Source of the DNA: Eubacteriales bacterium
Lineage (GTDB): Bacteria > Bacillota > Clostridia > Oscillospirales > CAG-382
NCBI GenBank assembly: GCA_028701715.1
Contig: JAQVQF010000072.1
Coordinates: 1-9,989, forward strand
Direction of reading: 5' to 3'
Length of the DNA stretch: 9,989 nt
The notes under the pieces are model-generated. The model saw nothing but the letters and a program-made list of their open reading frames with translations, searched no databases and was not told the DNA's origin. A program made the position numbers and the translations under genes. The stretch's first letter is position 1. Every line of letters begins with the position of its first letter. This document shows, in pieces, positions 1 to 6,344 of this stretch.

Positions 1-111
1 TTTTCAACCTTGGAAAAAGTTGTCGATCGTCTTTGCGATACTATAAATTCTTTATCAAAAAACATTGTAAAAAGTATAACCGGAAGAGATTGGATTATAT
101 CACTATGTTAA
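1..111 (+). CDS. Possible 3' end of an unidentified gene (partial)
   Basis: An open frame enters from the left edge and stops at TAA 109-111, giving 36 residues that read like an amphipathic helix (STLEKVVDRLCDTINSLSKN), then a short tail ending in WIISLC. It is followed about 60 bases later by a terminator-like hairpin in the right orientation. I do not recognise the protein. A second frame (3-122) is also open over this stretch, and 36 codons without a stop is not rare by chance, so the call rests on the helix-like composition and the downstream terminator. Confidence 0.4.
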   Translation, partial: FSTLEKVVDRLCDTINSLSKNIVKSITGRDWIISLC

Positions 112-163
112 TGGATAATTAGTATTACTCCTTTTCCCTGTAATTGTCAAGAAAAATTGCCGC

Positions 164-205
164 AAAAAAACAACGCAGCTTTATATTCATAAATCTGCGG
201 TTTTT
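164..205. terminator. Bidirectional intrinsic terminator
   Basis: An 11-base arm at 174-184 (CGCAGCTTTAT) pairs with 189-199 with one mismatch and a 4-base loop ATTC. On the plus strand it is followed by G and TTTTT (201-205). On the minus strand the stem is followed by TTG and seven T (complement of 164-170). It can therefore end both a gene entering from the left and the minus-strand operon ending with the nitroreductase at 362. Confidence 0.65.
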
Positions 206-236
206 ATGTATATATACGACATATGCCGCAGTTTTT
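195..236 (+). terminator. Second, mutually exclusive terminator-like hairpin
   Basis: CTGCGG at 195-200, the 3' arm of the first hairpin, can also pair with CCGCAG at 226-231, which is followed by TTTTT (232-236). Weak inner pairing ATGT/ACAT supports the loop. The long loop makes it weaker than the first hairpin, so it is either a back-up terminator or chance. Confidence 0.3.
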
Positions 237-361
237 CGAGGATACCTAAATAATCAGGTATTGGAAACCAAATAAAATGCGCAATTTAATTACACCGATT
301 TTAATGACCATACGGCAGGTATCGGCGATCGGGCGAAATGTTCTATATCTATATCTATATA
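206..361. other. Intergenic stretch without a gene
   Basis: AT-rich spacer between the terminator region and the end of the nitroreductase gene. It holds a short inverted repeat ATACCT/AGGTAT (about 241-261) with no T-tract after it, and the CTATAT repeat at its right end. No credible reading frame, promoter pair or RNA gene is seen. Confidence 0.5.
343..360. repeat. Three tandem copies of CTATAT
   Basis: CTATAT occurs exactly three times in a row, then runs into an alternating TA stretch to about 370, which includes the last two codons and stop of the nitroreductase gene. It is a short microsatellite-like tract; any function is unknown. Confidence 0.7.
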
Positions 362-868
362 TTATATATAATGTACCCGTTCTTCGTCATATTGTGTTCT
401 GGGTTCGGGCGTAACGGCGGGGTAACCTATATGGATTAATCCGAGAGGGATTATGTTTTCACTAAGCCCGAGAGCATCCCTGACGCTTTGCACCGCTTCT
501 TTTTTAGGGTAAAGCCCGCACCAGCAGGAACCGAGTCCGATCGATACGGCGCCGAGCAGTATATTTTCGACAGCCGCGGAGCAGTCCTGTATCCAAAAAT
601 CGCCAAACTGACGCGGAAGCATATGCTTTGTGTTCCCGGCAATTATTATAATAACAGATGAGGCATAATCGGTATATCTTGTTGTTTTCCTAAGCATTTT
701 ACGCTTTTCAGGTGATTTAATCACATAAAATTCCCACGGTCTGGTGTTGCAGGCGGAAGGACCCGACATCGCATAAGCGAGCAGCTTTTCGATAAGATTT
801 TCCGGCACTTCATTATCGAGAAATTCTCTGACGCTTCTTCTCCTATACATAGCCTCTTCAAGCTGCAT
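362..868 (-). CDS. Nitroreductase-family FMN oxidoreductase (small, about 168 aa)
   Basis: A predicted cytoplasmic FMN-dependent NAD(P)H oxidoreductase of the nitroreductase superfamily; the substrate cannot be told from sequence. The family signature is complete for the short clostridial type: RRSVREF at residues 10-16 (FMN phosphate contact), PSACNTRPWEF at 37-47 (flavin and active site), DCSAAVENILLGA at 95-107 followed by GLGSCWCG, PLGLIHIGYPA near 141-151, and the usual tail EPRTQYDEERVHYI. At 168 residues it has the usual length for this group. The ATG start is set by a strong Shine-Dalgarno (complement of 874-881, AGGAGGGA) 5 bases upstream. It begins 40 bases after the dockerin protein gene with no terminator between, so it is probably the last gene of that operon. 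A role linked to its neighbours is not evident and may be incidental. Confidence 0.9.
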   Translation of the reverse strand: MQLEEAMYRRRSVREFLDNEVPENLIEKLLAYAMSGPSACNTRPWEFYVIKSPEKRKMLRKTTRYTDYASSVIIIIAGNTKHMLPRQFGDFWIQDCSAAVENILLGAVSIGLGSCWCGLYPKKEAVQSVRDALGLSENIIPLGLIHIGYPAVTPEPRTQYDEERVHYI

Positions 869-908
869 GCTAATCCCTCCTATATAAATATGATGAAAAA
901 GCGGATAC

Positions 909-2720
909 TTAATTCTGCCAATTTATTTCGGCTATTCCGAGTATATGCAGTCTTGCGGCAATGTAGTCGAGAGCGGTAACTTTACCGTCGCCGTTTATAT
1001 CCGCAGCCGCCGAGGCATATTCATCAAGCTGTGTCAGCCCCAAAATATATAATCTTATCAGAATATAATCGCTTACATTTATTCGCGCATCGCCGGTAAC
1101 ATCGCCGGGCTTGTAAAAATTACCCGTTCCTGACGCAATGCTTATATCGAAGGTCATTTCAAACGAACGGTTCCAGGGGTAACGGAAATCAAAGCAATCA
1201 ACCATACCGTGAGTCGAGGTATTATAGGGCGCTAATCCCGTGATAATTCTGCTTGTGTTGATTTTGTCAAGTAAATAGGAATATGAACAGAACCCCTCCG
1301 CGGCGGGATTGTTTATACTGTAGCCGTAAAGCTTATAGCTTATGTCTTTCAGATAAGCGAAGGTCATGGCTTGTATAAAGCCCTCGTTGCTGCTTTTGGT
1401 TACAACGGATGAGTTTTTCAGATATAAATATCTTGCGATACCGTTCGCTAACGCAAGCCCCATGGCGTTACCGGCGGTATTCCAGTTGGAATATCCCAGA
1501 AACAGCATAAGGTCGATATCCGCGGACACCAACGCGTTTTCAAGCGCACGGTTTCCGCTGCCGTATGTGGGATCGATAATGATCGTGGGTATTTGATTTT
1601 GTATGTTACTTTTCGCCTGCGCGATAAGCTGCGCGGCGGCGGTTTGATGGTTCGCATTGGTGAATACCAGCACCTGCAGCTCTCCGCTTTCGGAAAGATT
1701 GCAATTCAGGGTGGATATATGCGTCGTAACATTGGTTCTCAGCGTTTCAAAGTCGAATGCGTCCGCAAGATAATCCTCGGCTCCGCCGTAGTAGGTGACC
1801 TTGATATTTGTTCCGCCGTATAAAAGAGAAACAATTCTGGTTATCCCCATTAGTCCCAGCTCGTCGGTAGCGGCAAAGCAGGCGCCCTTAGCACCGGTTT
1901 TTGATCGAATATAGTTTATCTCGTTAGTCTGGATATTCGTACCGTTGGAGGAATCGTCCACACCGATATAACAAAAATCTATATTATCAAGCGCGCGATC
2001 GAGTATATAATCGATAAGCTTAAGCTTTCTGGATCGCGAATCGAGATATTTATCTATCTTGCTTTCCGGCAGCGAGGAAGCTATTATGTTTCCTTTGGCG
2101 TCGTATTTATAACCGGCCGTTATATTTTCCACGGTAAGCTCGTCGCCTTCCAGCGCAGCCCTTGCCGCCGCTCCGTATGAACGCAGCAGATTGTATTCAT
2201 CCATCTGATATCCTTCGTAATTAACGGTTGACGCAAGACGCATTACGGTGTCGAACAATACGACTGTTTTATTTTCCGCAAGCGTGATAATATAGTCGGC
2301 TATTTCATATTCAAGCGTAAGATCGGTGTTTGAAAGCCATCTTGATGATACCAGTCCGCCGGAAAGCAGCTGGTCAAGAGAGAGGACATAATAATCGCAA
2401 TCTCCCTCTATAGATTTCAACCATTCGACAAGCGCTTCACGGTCGCCGTAGGTGGTGCCGTTGGAATTCGGCTGCATATTGTCGAGAGCGGTACGGAATA
2501 AATCCTCATCCGGCATAAGCAGATCTATACCCACCGACCGGGCGAGATATTTCGCTCTGTCAAGATTGACCGGACGGTTGTCTATGGGAATATACGCGAC
2601 CTTTATACCGTTATAATCGGTCGCGCTGTTTTCTGCATATACGCTTGCCGCTGCAGGCGAAAACGCTGTAAGTACGGCAAAAACGAGAATAAAGGATAAA
2701 ACAGTTCTTATTTGTTTCAT
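909..2720 (-). CDS. Secreted DUF4127 protein with C-terminal type I dockerin
   Basis: This is a predicted exported protein of 603 residues. A signal peptide spans about residues 1-29 (MKQIR, a hydrophobic run, then AAASVYA). The body, about 38-530, matches what I know of DUF4127 (PF13552): YIPIDNRPVN at 43-52, a DDSSNG motif near 255 and a NWNTAGNAMG motif near 410. The function of that family is not established. The last 65 residues are a two-repeat dockerin, so the protein is expected to bind a cohesin on a scaffoldin or cell-surface protein. The ATG lies 1 base after the stop of the ROK kinase gene, and its ribosome binding site (AAAGGCGG) lies inside the end of that gene, so the two are probably translationally coupled. 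The pairing with a sugar kinase suggests, by inference only, a glycan-related role outside the cell. The DUF4127 call is from memory of motifs, not a profile search. Confidence 0.85.
   Translation of the reverse strand: MKQIRTVLSFILVFAVLTAFSPAAASVYAENSATDYNGIKVAYIPIDNRPVNLDRAKYLARSVGIDLLMPDEDLFRTALDNMQPNSNGTTYGDREALVEWLKSIEGDCDYYVLSLDQLLSGGLVSSRWLSNTDLTLEYEIADYIITLAENKTVVLFDTVMRLASTVNYEGYQMDEYNLLRSYGAAARAALEGDELTVENITAGYKYDAKGNIIASSLPESKIDKYLDSRSRKLKLIDYILDRALDNIDFCYIGVDDSSNGTNIQTNEINYIRSKTGAKGACFAATDELGLMGITRIVSLLYGGTNIKVTYYGGAEDYLADAFDFETLRTNVTTHISTLNCNLSESGELQVLVFTNANHQTAAAQLIAQAKSNIQNQIPTIIIDPTYGSGNRALENALVSADIDLMLFLGYSNWNTAGNAMGLALANGIARYLYLKNSSVVTKSSNEGFIQAMTFAYLKDISYKLYGYSINNPAAEGFCSYSYLLDKINTSRIITGLAPYNTSTHGMVDCFDFRYPWNRSFEMTFDISIASGTGNFYKPGDVTGDARINVSDYILIRLYILGLTQLDEYASAAADINGDGKVTALDYIAARLHILGIAEINWQN
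912..1106 (-). other. Dockerin type I domain, two Ca-binding repeats
   Basis: Residues 539-603 of the DUF4127 protein. Repeat 1 starts GDVTGDARINVSDY and ends ILG at 559-561; repeat 2 starts ADINGDGKVTALDY and ends ILG at 593-595. Calcium ligands at loop positions 1, 3, 5, 9 and 12 are D540, T542, D544, N548, D551 and D574, N576, D578, T582, D585. The positions that usually set cohesin specificity are V549-S550 and A583-L584, so the two faces are not identical. The first repeat is slightly degenerate (T for N, A for G). Confidence 0.9.
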
Positions 2721-2721
2721 T

Positions 2722-3654
2722 TTATCCGCCTTTCTTCCTTAAGGATAAATAATATTTTGCGAACTTATACAGCAGCGAAGCGCCGATAATTCCGGCATCG
2801 CCGCCGAGTGAAGATATTTTTACCACGGAAGGGGCAAGCAAATATGAACGTAATAATTTTATTAGCGTTTCGCTGTCTCCGGTTATTCCGCCCGCCAGGG
2901 AAATCAGCTCGGGAGCGAATATATAGCGTATTCCGTTAATGCCCGTGGCAAGATGCTTGGCGTACTCGTCAAGCACGGTTTCCGCGACGGGGCAGCCCAT
3001 ACCGTAGGCCTTAAACGCCGTAGAGCCGTTTATACCGTCTTTGGCAAGCGAAGCGATCACCGAGGTTGGGTTTTCGTTTACCGCTTTTTTTACCGCGGAA
3101 ATAAGCGCGGTAGCCGAAGCGAAACGTTCAAAGCATCCCTTCTGCCCGCAGGGGCAGTCCGGTCCCGAAGGGTCTATAACAAAATGCCCCAGCTCGCCGC
3201 CGTCGTTGTGCACGCCGCGCAGTAAATTCCGGTTGACTATACAGCCGCCGCCAATTCCCGTGCCTATGGTTATCATAACCATATCATTACAGCCTTGTCC
3301 GCTTCCCACAAGCCATTCCGCTATTAGAGCGCAGTTGGCGTCGTTGTCGAGATACACGTCGCAGTCGAAAACCTCCGAAAGCTCCGCCACTACGGGAACA
3401 TTGTTGAAAGGCAGATTGCCAGCCGCAATAATGCTGACATTGGCGTCGTCCTTGTCTCCGGGACACCCTATACCCACATGGGTTATGTTATAGATTTGTT
3501 TAATTGCTTTGCATTTTTCCTTAATGTCTCCCATAATAACGGCGCTGCCGGCGTCAGAGCGCGTCGGTAAAGAATCTTTATATACAAGAGTGTGATTTTT
3601 ATCCGTCACACCGATTTTAATATTTGTTCCTCCGATATCAATACCCAAGTTCAT
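2722..3654 (-). CDS. ROK-family sugar kinase (glucokinase-like)
   Basis: A predicted cytoplasmic ATP-dependent sugar kinase of 310 residues, normal for the ROK family. The phosphate-binding motif GIDIGGTNIK is at 4-13, the sugar-contact segment NLPFNNVP at 80-87, the catalytic base is D105 in LDNDAN, and a second nucleotide loop ITIGTGIGGG is at 128-137. The ROK zinc motif is intact: GELGH at 153-157, then CPCGQKGC supplying C167, C169 and C174. No N-terminal DNA-binding domain is present, so it is a kinase and not a repressor. The sugar could be glucose, N-acetylglucosamine or N-acetylmannosamine; sequence alone does not decide. ATG is chosen because GGAGGA lies 7 bases upstream and the GIDIGGT motif is then at the family's usual position. 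It is the first gene of the minus-strand operon, and its last codons carry the ribosome binding site of the DUF4127-dockerin gene. Confidence 0.92.
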   Translation of the reverse strand: MNLGIDIGGTNIKIGVTDKNHTLVYKDSLPTRSDAGSAVIMGDIKEKCKAIKQIYNITHVGIGCPGDKDDANVSIIAAGNLPFNNVPVVAELSEVFDCDVYLDNDANCALIAEWLVGSGQGCNDMVMITIGTGIGGGCIVNRNLLRGVHNDGGELGHFVIDPSGPDCPCGQKGCFERFASATALISAVKKAVNENPTSVIASLAKDGINGSTAFKAYGMGCPVAETVLDEYAKHLATGINGIRYIFAPELISLAGGITGDSETLIKLLRSYLLAPSVVKISSLGGDAGIIGASLLYKFAKYYLSLRKKGG

Positions 3655-3674
3655 AACAATTTCCTCCGTTTATC

Positions 3675-3703
3675 ATAATACTATATTATAACGGCTTTGT
3701 CAA
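3675..3703 (-). promoter_or_regulatory. Sigma-A promoter of the ROK kinase operon
   Basis: On the minus strand, TTGACA (3698-3703) and TATTAT (3675-3680) are separated by exactly 17 bases. The predicted start, near 3668, leaves a very short leader of about 14 bases ahead of the ATG at 3654, beginning at the Shine-Dalgarno GGAGGA. Confidence 0.75.
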
Positions 3704-3709
3704 CATTTT

Positions 3710-3720
3710 AGGAAATTCCT
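3710..3720. promoter_or_regulatory. Short palindrome between two divergent promoters (candidate operator)
   Basis: AGGAA-A-TTCCT is an 11-base dyad with 5-base arms, lying between the -35 boxes of the two divergent promoters and touching the first base of the plus-strand -35. A protein bound here could control both operons. The arms are short, so this is a candidate only. Confidence 0.3.
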
Positions 3721-3748
3721 TGACAAAAGAGCACGTTTATTATAAAAT
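3720..3748 (+). promoter_or_regulatory. Sigma-A promoter of the coaW operon
   Basis: Perfect TTGACA at 3720-3725 and TAAAAT at 3743-3748 with a 17-base spacer. The predicted start near 3755 gives a leader of about 100 bases before the coaW ATG. Confidence 0.75.
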
Positions 3749-3754
3749 AATAAT

Positions 3755-3844
3755 CGGAGTAATTCGGTGTTTAACATTTAATGCCGAAAATTTATAAGCG
3801 GTGCAATATCATGGTATTGCAAATATAAAAGCCGTAAACGGCGG
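3755..3844 (+). promoter_or_regulatory. Leader of coaW with small hairpins
   Basis: The untranslated leader holds TTCGG/CCGAA (3763-3767 with 3784-3788), TGCAATA/TATTGCA (3802-3808 with 3815-3821, 6-base loop) and GCCG/CGGC (3831-3834 with 3839-3842), the last ending 2 bases before the Shine-Dalgarno. It matches no riboswitch or T-box I know. It might modulate initiation, or be unremarkable. Confidence 0.25.
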
Positions 3845-3850
3845 CAGGAG
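3845..3850 (+). promoter_or_regulatory. Ribosome binding site deciding the coaW start
   Basis: CAGGAG lies 7 bases before the ATG at 3858. It places the start there and not at the in-frame GTG at 3801, which would add 19 residues unlike the family and has no Shine-Dalgarno. Confidence 0.75.
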
Positions 3851-3857
3851 TGTTGAC

Positions 3858-4685
3858 ATGCCAATAATAGTAGGAATCGATGTCGGAGGAAGCACGACAA
3901 AAATCGTAGGGTTTAACGGAAAAACCCTGCTTTCGCCGATGTATGTCAAAGCGACGGACCCTATAGCTTCCATATACGGCGCTTTCGGAAAATTCGCCAA
4001 TATTAATAAAATCGCTCTTTCTTCCATAAGCCGTATAATGATAACGGGGGTCGGTTCGACCTATATAGATAACAACATCTATGGAATACCCACCGAGCAT
4101 GTTGACGAATTTGCCGCGACCGGCAGAGGAGGGCTTTATCTGTCGGGTCTTGACGAAGCTATAGTCGTCAGCATGGGCACCGGTACGGCAATGATCTATT
4201 CCAAGGACAAGGAAGCCACATATTTAGGCGGCACGGGTATCGGCGGAGGAACATTGCTCGGACTTTCAAAAAAGATACTGCGTATGGAAGACGTGGAACA
4301 GATAGCCGCTATCGCCGAGGAAGGTAACATTGAAAACATAGACTTAAAAATTAAGGATATAACATCTAAAAACATTATACCCACTCTCCCTAAAGAAGCG
4401 ACCGCGGCGAATTTCGGCAAAATTTCCGACATCGCAACAAACGGTGACTTTGCGCTTGGTATAATTAATCTTGTTTTTGAAACAATAGGTATGATGGCTG
4501 TTTTTGCCGCGAGAGGAAAAAATTTAGACAAAATCGTGCTTACGGGCAATCTATCGTCATTCCGTCAGGCGGCGCGGATATACAGCGATATGGGTATCAT
4601 GTTTGATATGGATTTTATTATACCCCAAAATTCGTCGTTCGCCACGGTTATAGGTACCGCGCTGTTATATCTTGAAGAAAGCTAA
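3858..4685 (+). CDS. coaW: Type II pantothenate kinase
   Basis: It phosphorylates pantothenate with ATP, the first committed step of coenzyme A synthesis, in the cytoplasm. The 275-residue protein matches the staphylococcal CoaW/Fumble family (PF03630) along its whole length: VGIDVGGSTTK at 5-15 (phosphate loop), E84 in VDEF as the likely catalytic glutamate, VSMGTGTAM at 104-112, GGTGIGGGTLLGL at 124-136, ENIDLKIKDI near 159-168, ATAANFGKISD at 181-191, and the family-like end SSFATVIGTALLYLEES. No regulatory extension is present, as in other bacterial type II enzymes. It shares the ASKHA fold with the divergent ROK kinase but not its zinc motif, and the GGTG/TAANFG pattern separates it from sugar kinases. 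It heads a two-gene operon with the lipoprotein gene 12 bases downstream. Confidence 0.9.
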   Translation: MPIIVGIDVGGSTTKIVGFNGKTLLSPMYVKATDPIASIYGAFGKFANINKIALSSISRIMITGVGSTYIDNNIYGIPTEHVDEFAATGRGGLYLSGLDEAIVVSMGTGTAMIYSKDKEATYLGGTGIGGGTLLGLSKKILRMEDVEQIAAIAEEGNIENIDLKIKDITSKNIIPTLPKEATAANFGKISDIATNGDFALGIINLVFETIGMMAVFAARGKNLDKIVLTGNLSSFRQAARIYSDMGIMFDMDFIIPQNSSFATVIGTALLYLEES

Positions 4686-4697
4686 GAGGTTAATGCT

Positions 4698-5210
4698 GTG
4701 AAAAAAATTTTATCCGTTGCGCTTGTTTTAATTATTATGACGCTTTCATCCTCATGCTCCGCCAAAAGGAATGACAATGCGTCCGCTAAGGAGATGTTCG
4801 ACGAAGCAATGATTCTTCTTTCGTATTCATCCGATGAGGAGTTCTATTATTCGGGCGCCTCTGAAAAATGGTTCCTTTTTAATGATGATGTGCTGAGCGG
4901 TAAATACGGCGAGATAATGGATTATCCGGAGCTTGACACCTTCGTTGATTATGCCGCATTCTTTTCCACCACCTCATACGGACCCGAATTCGGTATTTTC
5001 CGTATGAACACTGAAGAACAAGCCAAAAGCATGAAGCTTTACATAGATTCCCGAATTTCGCAGATGATTAAATATGCGATAAATTACCCCGTCGACACGA
5101 CCCTTATAAAAAATTATACCGTCACTGTGGACGGTGTGTGGGTTTATTATGCCGCTACGGAGAACAATTCCGGCTTCAATAAAATAGTTAAAGATAAGCT
5201 TTATTCCTAA
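4698..5210 (+). CDS. DUF4358-like lipoprotein
   Basis: A predicted membrane-anchored lipoprotein of 170 residues. The N-terminus MKKILSVALVLIIMTLSSSC is a lipoprotein signal with C20 as the likely lipidated cysteine; the residue at -3 is serine instead of the usual leucine, a mild departure. The rest resembles DUF4358 (PF14270), common in clostridia: an acidic first part, then EFGIFRMNTEEQAKSMKLYI at about 97-116, a SRISQMIKYAINYP segment, and TVTVDGVWVYYAATENN near 141-157. The family function is unknown. The start is GTG at 4698, supported by AGAGG (4685-4689) 8 bases upstream; the ATG at 4693 stops at once. It is 12 bases behind coaW and probably cotranscribed, but nothing ties it to CoA synthesis. 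Confidence 0.8.
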   Translation: MKKILSVALVLIIMTLSSSCSAKRNDNASAKEMFDEAMILLSYSSDEEFYYSGASEKWFLFNDDVLSGKYGEIMDYPELDTFVDYAAFFSTTSYGPEFGIFRMNTEEQAKSMKLYIDSRISQMIKYAINYPVDTTLIKNYTVTVDGVWVYYAATENNSGFNKIVKDKLYS

Positions 5211-5297
5211 ATAAAAGTATCATTTATAAAACATTTAAAAAAGAAATCGGGCGGACATATCTCTTTTACCGCTTGTAAAAGCAAAGGATTCAAACGT

Positions 5298-5678
5298 ATG
5301 GATAACAGATTTTCTAAAAAAATATTTGCCGTTCTGCTCGAAAGAGCCAAAGGTCCCCGTTCCTGGCGACAATTCGCGTTCGATTGTGATATAAGCTATG
5401 TTCAGATGCGCAAGCTCGCGCAGGCGGAGCAGGAAAACCCGCCCCGCCCCAAGCTGATAAAAAAACTGGCAGACCATGCTTTCAACGAGGTGGATCTGGA
5501 AGACTTCATGTTCGCTTCGGGTATGATGAAGAACGACCAGTCGTTCGTGGTAAAGGATAACGATGAAAAGAGCGATGATTATTATTCCGAATACCGTTCT
5601 TTATCGCAAAAGGATAAAAACACCGTCAACGCCTTTATCAAATTCCTTGCGGAAAAATCAAAGGAAAAGCAGAGCTAA
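5298..5678 (+). CDS. Small XRE-like helix-turn-helix protein
   Basis: A predicted cytoplasmic DNA-binding protein of 126 residues. Residues about 22-42 (SWRQFAFDCDISYVQMRKLA) fit a helix-turn-helix, and PPRPKLIKKLADHAFNEVDL at 48-67 resembles helices 4-5 of the Cro/C1 (XRE) fold. The tail, about 100-122, LSQKDKNTVNAFIKFLAEK, resembles the C-terminal helix often seen in clostridial XRE regulators and could mediate dimerisation. It has no ligand-binding or enzymatic domain. The ATG follows AAAGGA (5283-5288) by 9 bases. The 87-base gap before it shows no clear terminator or promoter, so it may be read from the coaW operon. Its last 21 bases overlap, tail to tail, the end of the minus-strand gene 5658-5945. 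Target genes are unknown. Confidence 0.75.
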   Translation: MDNRFSKKIFAVLLERAKGPRSWRQFAFDCDISYVQMRKLAQAEQENPPRPKLIKKLADHAFNEVDLEDFMFASGMMKNDQSFVVKDNDEKSDDYYSEYRSLSQKDKNTVNAFIKFLAEKSKEKQS

Positions 5679-5945
5679 TATAAATATAAGCAGTATGTCG
5701 TTGTCGGTGTCACCGTCAAGCAGCAGAAGCACACCTATGGCAATAAGTATAAGATCATCGATTTCGAAATGATTGAAAATCCCCCTGAACTTATCGAATA
5801 TGGAAGGACGGGGCAGGCCGCAGCTGTCCTTCATGGTCGGTACGGTTTCGCAGCGGGCTTCCTCCTGCTTTTCATTCTTCAATTCGTTCTGAAGATTATA
5901 TAACTGTCCTTCCGATTGGATTCCCCCGTAATTTCTGCTGTACAT
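5658..5945 (-). CDS. Small protein with C-terminal membrane hairpin, unknown function
   Basis: Not recognised as a named family. The 95 residues divide into a polar, charged N-terminal part (1-60; QNELKNEKQEEARCE near 19-33, with cysteines at 32 and 42) and a very hydrophobic end. The end has DDLILIAIGVLLLL (63-76), an acidic turn DGDTDND (77-83) and ILLIFILALLFL (84-95), ending at the stop. This looks like a tight membrane hairpin with an aspartate-rich turn. I have the impression that small clostridial proteins with this leucine-acid-leucine tail are common, but cannot name them. A strong AAAGGAGG (complement of 5951-5958) lies 5 bases before the ATG, overlapping the stop of the upstream gene. 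It is the last gene of a three-gene cluster, and its end overlaps the helix-turn-helix gene by 21 bases. Confidence 0.75.
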   Translation of the reverse strand: MYSRNYGGIQSEGQLYNLQNELKNEKQEEARCETVPTMKDSCGLPRPSIFDKFRGIFNHFEIDDLILIAIGVLLLLDGDTDNDILLIFILALLFL

Positions 5946-5957
5946 TCCGTCCTCCTT

Positions 5958-6344
5958 TCAGGTACGCTTTTTAAAATTTCCGAGAACATTGGCTATGGTG
6001 AAAGCCGTTTTCAGGTTATCCAGCTTCTGACGCTTTTCTTCCCTCAGCAACGGGCGAAGCGTTGAGAGCAGGGCTATACGTCTGTCGCCTGAGGCTGCCG
6101 TCGGTGAAAGCGCCGCCAGCGAATCCAACCCGGATTTCCCCGTCAACGCCGATAATGCCGAAGAAATATTACCCAAGGACGGGGGCGCGGCGGAGGTCGG
6201 TACGGATGAAGAAGTATCGGCACCGGGCTGAGTCTGTGTCGTGCCTTGAGGCGGCGACAACCCCGACACTATTTGCATTATTTTCTCCATCGCTTGCGGG
6301 TCGCCAAGTATTTCCCTTATTTTATCACCGAGTCCGCTGTCCAT
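5958..6344 (-). CDS. Conserved-type small protein, unknown function
   Basis: Not recognised by name. The 128 residues fall into three parts: an N-terminal amphipathic helix with MDSGLGDKIREILGDPQAME at 1-20, a low-complexity linker rich in P, T, S, A and Q (30-58), and a C-terminal helical region in which DRRIALLSTLRPLL (87-100) leads into EEKRQKLDNLKTAFTIA (102-118). The C-terminal part looks like a folded, conserved region; the linker suggests a flexible tether. No signal peptide, membrane segment or catalytic motif is seen. Its ATG overlaps the stop of the upstream gene by one base (TAATG), a mark of translational coupling, with GGCGGA as a modest ribosome binding site. The next gene starts 12 bases after its stop. 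It probably acts with its two neighbours. Confidence 0.75.
   Translation of the reverse strand: MDSGLGDKIREILGDPQAMEKIMQIVSGLSPPQGTTQTQPGADTSSSVPTSAAPPSLGNISSALSALTGKSGLDSLAALSPTAASGDRRIALLSTLRPLLREEKRQKLDNLKTAFTIANVLGNFKKRT

Noticed and set aside
241..261. ATACCT/AGGTAT inverted repeat as a terminator
   Set aside because: Only 6 base pairs and no T-tract follows on either strand.
2953..3493. Plus-strand reading frames opposite the ROK kinase gene
   Set aside because: Shadow frames of a clearly conserved gene, with no ribosome binding sites and no recognisable motifs.
3801..3857. GTG at 3801 as the coaW start
   Set aside because: It lacks a Shine-Dalgarno and adds 19 residues absent from the family; ATG 3858 has AGGAG at the right distance.
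5211..5297. Promoter or terminator between the lipoprotein and helix-turn-helix genes
   Set aside because: AT-rich, but no paired -35/-10 boxes and no stable hairpin followed by a T-run.
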